A DNA stretch of 64,000 nt from Hippopus hippopus. Taxonomy: Eukaryota > Mollusca > Bivalvia > Cardiida > Cardiidae. The notes beneath the pieces are model-generated. The model saw only the letters and a program-made list of their open reading frames with translations. It was not told where the DNA came from and did not search any database. Made by a program: the position numbers and the translations under genes. Positions 44,201-56,200 of this stretch are shown in pieces. Position 1 is the stretch's first letter. Each line of letters opens with the position of its first letter. The stretch covers positions 42,706,388 to 42,770,387 of the forward strand of contig OX328111.1 in the NCBI GenBank assembly GCA_946811185.2. The letters are read 5' to 3'.

Positions 44201-47200
44201 GTGAAACTGTAGCGATCATCTTTAAACACAATTACAAATCGCATGCCTAACTTCAAAAAAAAAAAATGTGTACAATGGAGGTAGTCTCCCTTGTAAGTGG
44301 GTACCAGGCCATGTTCTTAAGTTTAAAGTCGGTTACTACATATTTTCACTATATATTTTGCAACTCCCTTGCCTGTTTGAAATATTTTGCTACAATCTTT
44401 AAGGATTAGGTGCCAAAATCTGCCAACTGTACAGGAAATTTAGTTATTAATTTCTTTTGAAAATTATGATGCGCAGTAATTGGTAAAAACACCTTTTTTG
44501 ACATATAAAAGCTGAAAAATCAAGTCACAAATTGAACATGTAATTTTCGTTTTGCGTACATATGTATGGCATCTACCGCAGAAAAATGTCATCACAACAA
44601 AAGCTTACAGCATCAAGATGTGAGATACCGGTAGGTAGGTTGACATAAGTGATTCATTCATTTCGTATTTTGTTCTATTTTCCTCTAACATGGCATGGCC
44701 TTTATCTGACAGAGTTTAAGCTTACAATGAGCTGATCAACCTGCCCTCCTGTGAAATTGAAATAGCTAAATCTATGTGCATCGTCTTCGACAATGAGTTT
44801 CAATCTGTCTATGCTTCCTTTCTAAAGCAGCACTAATGTACTTCAGACTTTGAGAAAGGAAAGCCAAAAATCCTTTAGCAAAGGCCATCGACTATCAAAA
44901 AACGTGGCCCTGTTCTGTTTTTTAATCTTGACTGACATTGCCATTATGCCTAAGTCTGACCATGCCCCGGAGACATGATACATCCATATAATATTCCGAG
45001 CTATAGTAATATTATTTTTAATGATTCAACAATAAAATATCCATGACTTTGTGACATAAAAAAGCCTTTAACTCTTTACCAAACAACAATATTTTGTATT
45101 TGTCCAAATTTAGAGCTATTTGCAGACGACGAACTACAGGTCACTCAAATTACAAGCGTTGTCTCTAATAGGGTAGAAAACGTTATGGGAAAAGGAGAAA
45201 ATCAGCATTTTCTACTTTTCCCACAACGTTTTCAAAAGGCTGTTTATTCAGGGTCGTGAAAACACAGGATTGTGTAATACAGGGTTAATATGGCGGTTCA
45301 AATCGCCTGCAACCTACAGTCCTACATTACATTTAGCACCTAATTTTTCTTTGTATCCCCAATTCAAAACCTAGGGGGTACACTGTACCCCTGAATATTT
45401 CTTAACCCCCAATTCAAAACGTAGGGACTACACTGTACCCAGGGTTCGACATTAACATTTTTTTCAACTAGACCAGTGGACCAGTAATTTGAAATTTTTA
45501 CTAGACCACTTCAGATTTCTACTAGACTGTTTTTGCAAAATGAAAAAAATGTGTAAAATAGATCTAAATCTATGTTGTATCTCTTGCTAATATACCCAAA
45601 TTGTTAAAAAAAAAAAAGAACAGTGTCATGTTAAGTAATGATCAATGAATGTTTCTCCTTTAAGAATTTCAATTACAATTTCTTTTCCAGAGGAAAAAAA
45701 TTAGACTTACCGTACCTTCAGTCTGAAGGTCTGCTCCGATGCTATTTTTGTTACTGGTCTTCGCCAGACCTTCAGAGCAACGTTCATTAAAAGTATCTGG
45801 AATTAATATGATTTTACCCGCATCTTTTCGAACGGCTCTATGCGACAAAATTTCCAATGACAGCTAATAAAATGGGCATGGATCGTTAGATAAATGATTT
45901 ATCTTTACAAAAAAACTTATGTTAGTTAATATCTAAATCTTACCTTCGTGCAATTCCGTACTTTTCAACGTAAATAACCGTTGACCTACTTCACCAGAAA
46001 TCAAAACATGGTGATATCATCAATGTGCATGTCTCGGCAGAAATCGCAGTATCTCTGACATGCTACAGGACGGTTTAGTTGCAAATTTCGCTGTTGACAA
46101 ACGCCCTTGTGCGAAAACGGTTGTTAGGGTTAGAGAACCAGACTGTACAAAATTCAAATTCCGTTGAGTGCGCATGTCTGTTTAATGGAAGTCCCCATGT
46201 AAGTTGTTTACAAATTTCACTGGATTTATTTACGTTGGGAAAAAAGGTAAATTTCCATTGATTTAATTGTTATTTTGCAGCACAGGTTGTGTGATAATAA
46301 AGTTTAATCATTTATCTAACAATCCATGCCCATTTCATTTGCTGTTATTGGAAATTTTGTCGCATAGAGCCGTTTGAAAAGATGCCGGTAAAATCGTATT
46401 CATTCCAGATACTTTTAAAGAAGGCTGCTGCGGGAGTCTAGCGGAGAAACAATCACAAAAATAACATCGGAGCTAGACCCCGAATCGGGAGTACACTTAC
46501 CCATTTTGAAAGCGGTACCAGACACACATTTTAGTCTAACTTAGGCTCAAATAACAGAATTTGAGTTTAAAAATACAAAACCATTGTGATATAATGTTAT
46601 CAGATCCTTCAACAGATCTTTAGTTTATTAAACTGTTATCTCGAAAACATGACATTTTCCTCTGGATCAAACAGAAATCAACGGCGCGAATTCAGCGTTC
46701 CACTCAAGGTCTAAAATGATATTTTTTTTCTGTGATCTAGATCTAATATTATTCATCTATATCTATTCATGTTTCGATCCATTATGATTCTGCTTCTCCC
46801 CGATCAGACGTTATTTTGAAGTTATGCAAGCTTGGCATATTCCCCGCTCGTCCGCTCCGTTGTCCATGTAAACGTCTGGGCGACTCATTTTCGGTTGTCG
46901 TCAAAATGAAACTACGGTATTCCAAGAAAAAGACCTAGACATAGGAAATTCTTGCTTAAAAATTAAATACTCTGACAGAATAATAACAATCACGTTAACA
47001 ATTATGACATATCCTAGACGACAAAATAGCCCGTGGACTCCGGTTGGTCTACTAAATCTATTTTCGGTTCGATTTGGTTTTTCCAGTGAAAATATTGATT
47101 ATGGGTCTTGCTATTTACCCCGGGACACCCTTGGACACCCCGGGAAGCATTATATATTTAGTTATAAAGTCATTTATTTTGTTCTATATTATAAATTATC

Positions 47201-50200
47201 ATTAAATTATACTTTTTCAAGTATATATAATATTTTCCCCATTGTAGAAGATGCAAATTCTACAATTTATGTAGAACCTACATAATACATAGCTTGAGTC
47301 AGAGTCACCCCGGGACAATTTTTAAGGAAATTATTCATAACTTTGTTGACATGGACTCATGCTATGTACTATGTAGGTTCTATATAAATTGTAGAATTTG
47401 AATCTTCTATTATGGGAAAGTGTTATATATACTTAAAAAAAGTATAATTTAATGATACTTTATCATATAAATAAATCACCCCGGGACAATTTTTAAGGAA
47501 ATTATCGATAATTTTGGTGACATGGACTCATGCTATGCACTATGTAGGTTCTATATAAATTGTAGAATTTGCATCTTCTACTATGGGAAATTGTTATATA
47601 TACTTATAAAGGTATAATTTAATGATAATTTATCATATAGAACAAAATAAATGACTTTATAACTATATATAAGGCGCCCCGGGGTGTCCAAGGGTGTCCC
47701 GGGGTACTGTATTTACATGCTTGACCTGCTGAAAATGGTTAGAAAGTCACTGATTTTGTTCTGTATGATGAATTACCATTAAATTATACTTAAGTATATA
47801 TAACATTTTCTCATAGTAGAAAATGCAAATTATACAATTTATATGGAACCTACATAGTGCATAGTATGAGTCAGTGTCACCCCGGGACAATTTTATCCAT
47901 AATTTTGGTGATATGGACTCATGCTATGCACTATGACTATGACTAAACGTTATGGAAAAATGTTGTATATACTTATAAAGGTATAATTTAACGATAATTT
48001 ATCATATAGAACAAAATAAATGACTTTATAACTATATATAAGGCTCCCCGGGGTGTCCAAGGGTGTCCCAGGGTACTGTATTTACATGCTTGACCTACGG
48101 AAAATGGTTAGAAAGTCAATGATTTTGTTCTATATGATAAATTATCATTAAATTATACTTTTTTTAAGTATATACAACATTTTCTCATAGTAGAAGATGC
48201 AAATTTTACAATTTATGTGCAACCTACATAGTGCATAGTATGAGTCATTGTCACCCCGGGACAATTTTATCCATAATTTTGGTGACAGGGACTCATGCTA
48301 TGCACTATGACTATGACTAAACGTTATGGGAAAATGTTGTATATACTTATAAAGGTATAATTTAATGATAATTTATCATATAGAACAAAATAAATGACTT
48401 TATAACTATATATAAAGCATCCAGGGGTGTCCAAGGGTGTCCCGGGGTACTGTATTTACATGCTTGACCTACGGAAAATGGTTAGAAAGTCATTGATTTT
48501 GTTCTATATGATAAATTATCATTAAATTATACTTTTTTTAAGTATATACAACATTTTCTCATAGTAGAAGATGCAAATTTTACAACTTATGTGCAACCTA
48601 CATAGTGCATAGTATGAGTCATTGTCACCCCGGGACAATTTTATCCATAATTTTGGTGACATGGACTCATGCTTTGCACTATGACTATGACTAAATGTTA
48701 TTGGAAAATGTTGTATATACTTATAAAGGTATAATTTAATGATAATTTATCATATAGGACAAAATAAATGACTTTATAACTATATATAAGGCATCCCATG
48801 GTGTCCAAGGATGTCCCGGGGTACTGTATTTACATGCTTGACCTACGGAAAATGGTTAGAAAGTCATTGATTTTGTTCTATATGATAAATTATCATTAAA
48901 TTATACTTTTTTTAAGTATATACAACATTTTCTCATAGTAGAAGATGCAAATTTTACAATTTATGTGCAACCTACATAGTGCATAGTATGAGTCATTGTC
49001 ACCCCGGGACAATTTTATCCATAATTTTGGTGACACGGACTCATGCTTTGCACTATGACTATGACTAAATGTTATTGGAAAATGTTGTATATACTTATAA
49101 AGGTATAATTTAATGATAATTTATCATATAGGACAAAATAAATGACTTTATAACTATATATAAGGCGTCCCGTGGTGTCCAAGGATGTCCCGGGGTACTG
49201 TATTTACATGCTTGACCTACTGAAAATGGTTAGCCGAAGAAACTGTATTTCATCGCAGGATGTTTTTCACTGTTCAGGTATCTTTCTAGTCTACTCACGT
49301 AGCTATCGCCTATTACTGCACATTTCATTTTGATGGTTTGATTAGCACTGAAGTAGGAACGATGGTCCACTTGTGTGGTTCGGTATAAATATACAACAGT
49401 GCGAGTTGTTTTTAGATGGCATTAATCAAACACCTTTTATCGAGAATTAGCTAATTGGTAAGCTAATTAGAATGTCGTTGATTGACGAAACGATGAGATC
49501 CTTACAAACGTACATACCTATAAATGTATTATCTTGTCTATATGTACAGGGTGTTTCATAATATCTGCCACCATTTTAAACATCAAAAACTTTAACATAA
49601 AAAAGATATTATGTTTTTACATTTAACTATGTTATTGTACATAGAATAAAGTTTTATTTGATATATAACATGTAGGTATTACCCTTGTAAATACACGCAG
49701 TTTCAAAATTCTTTAAAATGTCAATTTTATAGAATGTGTTCTAAATGACGTCCATTCTGGCCAATAACGACGTCGACTCTGTGCCGGAAATTTCGGATTA
49801 CGTTTGCACATGTCTCACTGCTTATGATCTTCATTTCTCTTTTGATTGCAGTTTTGAGTTCAGCTGTGGTCTGTGGGGAGTGCTTATAGACCCTGTCTTT
49901 AAGGCATCCCCACAGGAAAAAATCAAGTAGGCTTAAATCCGGGGAGTGTGGTGGCCACTCAATATCCGTTTTCAGTGAAATGAAGTTATCACCAGAAGTC
50001 TTTTTTATCCAGTCAATCACATTTCTAGCTGTATGAGGAGTTGCACCATCCTGCTGGAACCATGTGGTGTTTATATCAATTCCCTTACGTCTCAAAGCTG
50101 GTAGAAATTTGTTTTTAAGAATATTTAAATAGCGGTCTTGATTTACAGTCTCCACAGTTCCATCCTCATCCTCAAAAAAGAAAGGGCCAATTATGCCCTC

Positions 50201-53200
50201 AGCACTTAATGCCGCCCACACTGTAACCTTTTCAGAGTGGAGAGGTTTTTCAATATAAAATTCTGGCTTTTCAGTTCCCCAAAATATGGAATTCTTCTTG
50301 TTCACTTGTGCATTTAGATAAAAGTGGGCTTCATCCGAGAACCGTATCTGTCCCACGATATCATCATTTTCCGTAACCCATCTTGCAAATGACAATCTGC
50401 TTTCGATATCTGTTGGTTTGAGGTGTTGCATAATAGAAATTTTATATGGAGTCAGTTTTAAATCATATTTTAGCATTCTGTAAACACTTGAATGGCTGGC
50501 AATGTTAGTAATATCTCCAAATACCATTCTAACAGATTTTCTTGGTGTTTCTGTCTTTAACCTGTTCAATTGTCGCTTCATTCCGCACGGACTTAGGGCG
50601 ACCCAGATTATTGTGTCTCCCATCTTCAATTGAGCCCATAACTTCAAATCGCTTTACAATTCTATGTAGGCCTATCTGTTTTTTATCAAGTTTACCTACA
50701 TCTGGATACCTTTTCTGCATAGTTCTGATCACTGTAATAGGTGATTTAGTTTCATAATATATTTTAACAATTTCTTTGCAGTGATCCTTAGTTGGCGCCA
50801 TCTTGGAAAACTGACCACAGGAAATGACGTCATAAATGACGTTGTGACGTTGACGTTTTCCCGTACTTTATTAGTCAAATAAAATTTTAATATATAAGCT
50901 TTCAAAGGGTGTACATATCATTGTTTTATCCTCATGAACTAAAAAGATATAAAACTTTGTAATGGTGGCAGATATTATGAAACACCCTGTATATTAAAGA
51001 ATGTCAAAGAGTCAGATAATATTAATCACTTCAAAAGATCAATGATATACACATGATGTGAACGAACGAAGGAACGGACTGACTGACTGACTGACTGACT
51101 GACTGACAGAACGAACGAACGAACGAACAACTGACTGACTGAATGCATGAATGAAGGAAGGAAGGAAAGCAGGAAGGATGGAAAATATTGTTGGGCACTT
51201 CTTCAATGGCCAATCAATATAAGCCGACTTTCTTTGACACTGCGTAAATCTGTTTGAAAAATTGCAAATTAAACAAACTGTTCAGCGGCTATTGCCAAAC
51301 CAATTATAATTGTTAGCACAATTGTATAATTTGATTAGATTATGCCTCTTAAAGAGGTTTGTTGTCTTTGAAACTGCTCTCTTTAATCCATTTTTGCATT
51401 TATCGAGTATTAAACAAACGAAAGTTTTTTTTAAAATGACGTGTATCATTAATACTTATTACGTGTATATTTTGGGTATAAATATGATGACCACTTGTAT
51501 GCTAGTTCCTGACCAGCCCGCATAGCTCGATAGGTAGAGCGGAGGACTCGTGAACGTAATGTTTCGAGTCAATTGAGGGTGTGGGTTCGATCCCCACAAC
51601 TGGCCATCTAAAATTACCAATAGTCTTTCGGATGAGACGTTAAACCGAGGTCCCGTGTGACGGTGCTATACACCGAGCACGTAAAAGAACCAGGCGTAAC
51701 TTAGGATGGGTTTCGTCCTGTATCTGCACTATCCCCCGTAACAGTACTAACAGCCTTCAGGGGGTGTCGCCCATATGGGCAACCGGTGGCGACGATAAAT
51801 AAACACAAATTCAATCAATGCTAGTTCCTATTTTCTTAATTCGAAGTCATCGTACATCGGATTGTTGAAAATGAAAGCGAAACGCAAACTTAAACCTTCT
51901 AAATAGTCCGCTACGTGGCCATGTGGTTCTTTTAAGTTCCATATAAATTGTATAATTTGCATCTTCTACTATGAGAAAATGTTATATATACTTAAAAAAG
52001 TATAATTTAATGGTAATTCATCATACAGAACAAAATAAACGACTTTCTAACCATTTTCAGTAGGTCAAGCATGTAAATACAGTACCTCGGGACACCCTTG
52101 GATACCCCGGGACGCCCTATATATAGTTGTAAAGTCATTTATTTTGTTCTATATGATAAATTATCATTAAATTATACCTTCATAAGTATATACAACATTT
52201 TCCCATAATATTTAGTCATAGTCATAGTGCATAGCACGAATCCGTGTCACCAAAATTAATGGGTAAAATTGCCCCGGGGTGACACTGACTCATACTATAC
52301 ACTATGTAAGTTCCATATAAATTGTATAATTTGCATCTTCTAATATGAGTAAACGTTATATATACTTAAAAAGTATAATTTAATGGTAATTCATCATATA
52401 GAACAAAATCAATGACTTTCTAACCATTTTCAGTAGGTCAAGCATGTAAATACAGTACATGTGTACACCGGGACACCTTATATTTAGTTAAAAAGTCATT
52501 TATTTTGTTCTATTTGATAAATTATCATTATATTATACCTTCATAAGTATATACAACATTTTCCCATGGTATTTAGTCATAGTCATAGTGCATAGCATGA
52601 GTCCGTGTCACCAAAATTATAGATAAAATTGTCCCGGGGTGACAATGACTCATACTATGCACTATGTAAGTTCCATGTAAATTGTAAAATTTGCATCTTC
52701 TACTATGAGAGAGTGTTATATATACTTTAAAAAGTATAATTTAATGGTAATTCATCATATTGAACAAAATAAATGACTTTCTAACCATATATAAGGTGTC
52801 CCGGGGTGTCCCGGGGTAAATAGTAAGACCGATTGATTACCGCGCATGTGCGATCGACTTCCTGCAAAAATTGTTAATAAATTGTTGCTCGTTGAACAAA
52901 ATCACAAGTTATGTAAGCGATCTTCGTCGAGGAACGGCACGTTCGGTCGATTTTCGTCACTTATGCCAAGCATTAAAACTGGTACTTAATTAATTGTCTC
53001 GATTTTTGCACTAGACCATTCGGGCTAGCTGGACGCAGTCTCTGCTAGCCAGAACCGATTTTTTGCTAGACAATGTCGTTCGGACGTGCCTTAATGTCGA
53101 ACCCTGTACCCCCAAATTTTTCTTTGTACCTCCAATTCAAAACCTGGTGGGTAAGCACATGTAACCCCAAATAAAACACCCAGTGGGAATGCTGTTCTAT

Positions 53201-56200
53201 TTAATAATATTCAACTCTTTACCACACCACAGAAATGTGAAATTGTCCTAATTGAAAGTATTTGCAGACCACTAAAATGAGGCTTAAATAGTGGAATTTG
53301 TTTTGGAAATGGATAGAAAACATTGTGAGAAAAGGATAAAATACTGGTTACCAGCATTTTCTCCTTTTCCCACAACATTTTTAAAAGCTTTGTTTCTAAG
53401 GGTCGTTAAACCTCGGCATTGTCTACTAAAGGGTCAAAATTGCTAAAATTATGATTTTTGTCTTCAAAAAGGTAGAAAACGTGGGAAAAGGAGAATTTGC
53501 TGCTTACCAGCATTTTCACATTTTTTCACAAAGTTTTCCAGGTTCCCAAGTTTTAACAGTTTATTTGAACCTTGAGAAGATTCCTTTGAAATCATTGTTG
53601 ATAAATGCTAGTAACCAGCAATTTGTCCTGTTCCCATATGTTTCCCACCCAAAAATAAGTTTCAATTTTTGATTTACATTTACTGTATTGTCTGCAAACA
53701 CAATTCAATTTGGACAGATCTAAAATTTCGTTACATGGTAAAGAGATAAAAAAAAAAAATTGAACAAAACAGGAAGTTGTTAAGTATTATTCTTAGAATG
53801 GTAACTCTATCCTTTTCTAATAAAGGAATTTAAGCTGTCCTTCTATTCATTAGCGTTTAACTCTTTACTGAACGATCCTGACTTTTTACAACCCTGAGAA
53901 AAAAAGCCTTTGAAAACATTGTGGGAAAAGGAGAAAATGCGGGTAACCAGCATTTTCTCCTTTTTCCACAATGTCTTCTACCTTTCTAGAAAAAAAAATT
54001 AATTTTCGAGTCACTTTTATTTTGTCGTCTACAAATGCTTTCAATTTGGACATGTCTAAATTTTGTCGTTTGGTAAAGAGTTAACTGTTTACCACTCCAC
54101 ACAAATGTAGAATCTCCAAACTGATAGTATTTGCAGATGACAAATCAAATAGTTGTCAGTTGTCAAGGAGGTATAATAATCACAAAGGGCAGGTAGTGCA
54201 ACAAACATGTTTACCAAGTCTCATGTCAATTTGACTTGAGACTTCAAAGTTCCGTTCGGGACAAGCAAGAAATACTGTAAAAATGAAGATCAAAGTGGAA
54301 TTACTCAAAATCTGCACTAGGCAGAGTTATTGTTCTTGCGCACTGTACTCGGTAATATTGCAACAAACATGCATACCAAGTTTGAAGTCTTTCTGACTTG
54401 AGATGACAGTTATATTCCGGACAAGCACTAAATGTTGTAAAAATGACGATCAAAGGGAAATAACTCAAAGACAGCACAAGGTCGAGTTACAATTCTTGTG
54501 CACTGCACTTCCACATATTGCAACAAATAAGCATACCATATTTCATGTCATTCCAACTTTAGATGACAAAGTTTTGCTCCGGACAAGCAAGAAATGCTAT
54601 AAAAATGAAGGTCAAATGGGAATAACTCAAAATTCGTGCTAGGAAGAGTTGTGGTTCTTGTGCACTGCACTCCGTAATTCTTCAACAATCATGCATACCA
54701 AATTTGAAGATGTTCAGGCTTGAGATGACAAAGTTATAATCCTGACAAGCAGAAAATGCCGTAAAAATGACAATCAAAGGGAAATAACTCGTAGACAGTA
54801 TGAGGCAGAGTTATGGTTCTTTCACACTGCACTTCGTATTATTGCAACAACTACAAATGCCAAGTTTCAAGTCAATTGGACTGGAGATGACAAAGTTATG
54901 CTCAGGACAAAGAACTATTCTACAGAACTTTCTAATTCAAGGGCAAATAACTCAAGTCGTTCTGGTCCGATTAGATCCATAATTGAACTAATCCGAGATC
55001 TTATGGTCATAAGTATTTTGACAAAGTTTGATGTTGATTGGTTAAAAATTGTAGATGCTAGAGTGTAAACAAAGTCAAATATAGCAATTTTTCTAATTCA
55101 AGGGCAAATAACTCCAGTTGTTCTAGTCCGATTAGACCCATAATCGAACTCATACAAGATTTATGGTCATATATATTTTGACCAAGTTTGGTGCTGATTG
55201 GTTGATATTTGTAGATGCTAGAGTGTAAACAAAGTCAAATGTAGCAATTTTTCTAATTCAAGGGCAAATAACTCCAGTTGTTCTGGTCCGATTACACCCA
55301 TAATCGAACTCATCCGAGATCTTATGGTCATATATATTTTGACCAAGTTTGGTGCTGATTGGTTAATATTTGTAGATGCTAGAGTGTAAACAAAGAAATG
55401 TGAACGGACGGACGACAGACGGACGGACGACAGACGCCGACGGACGGTGAGTATTCACAATAGCTCATCCTGAGCACTTCGTGCTTAGGTGAGCTTAAAA
55501 GAAAAAACAATCAGACTGGAACCCAGACAAGGGATTAACACCTCCTATGCCCTAGTTTCAAGTGCTGTACTTTCTGTACTGAGTTACCAGGGTCAATATT
55601 CACCAACTGTTCTCAAGAACATTCTTTTGTCAAACTCTCAAGAATTCACTGATTTTGAAAGTAACACAACTAAACCAAATAGTTGAGCTAATCATAAGTT
55701 GTGTTCCTTTCAAAATCTAGAGTAAGACTAAGAATGTTCATAGGAATGGTTGGTGAATATGGATCTAGATTCCACTGTATATGCATGTACCTTTTTTGGA
55801 GATAGCAAGATTAGCCTCGTCAGTATTGTTGCTGGAATTACTCGGCGCTGTGTTGTTGATGACAACAGCTATCGTGGTTGTCGCAGTAGCATTAGAATTG
55901 TTGACACTTTTATTCGGTGGGTTCTTGTAGTACAGCCCACCAGTGCTGTGCTTGTAGTATGTCTCCTGTCCATCCCGTCCGTAATTAACTTGGGCATAAA
56001 ATACTTTAATCAACTGCAACAAGAAAACAAACCAGATTAAATCTGTGATTTAATTTTGACTAAAAATGATCCAATTTATTGTTGAAAGGGGGGAAATGTA
56101 TTCAGAGGAAAGTTGAAACTGCATGCTACTAGCATTTTTCTCATTTTTAAACAATGTTTTAACTCTTTATAACATGATACCAAGTTTTAATGACCCTTAG

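Larger units (their letters stand above)
45440..53106. mobile_element. 7.67-kb TIR element with inverted satellite arrays
   Basis: Termini CAGGGTTCGACATTAA and TTAATGTCGAACCCTG are perfect 16-bp inverted repeats. TACC flanks both sides (45436-45439, 53107-53110), and overlap with the tips allows a reading of up to 8 bp (CTGTACCC), as hAT elements make. The subterminal 100 bp on both sides carry CTAGACC-type words. Inside: an inverted duplication (45690-46500), a satellite array (47090-49235), a spacer with a DD41D element and a SINE, and an inverted satellite array (51905-52830). No transposase of its own is recognisable, so it is probably non-autonomous. Confidence 0.75.

Noticed and set aside
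51512..51605. Functional tRNA gene
   Set aside because: A and B boxes are good, but the segment is too long, the anticodon arm is disrupted, and a SINE body and target duplication follow.
45440..53106. Firm hAT assignment
   Set aside because: CAGGG tips and a possible 8-bp CTGTACCC duplication fit, but overlap with the tips leaves a 4-bp TACC reading equally good, and no transposase is present.
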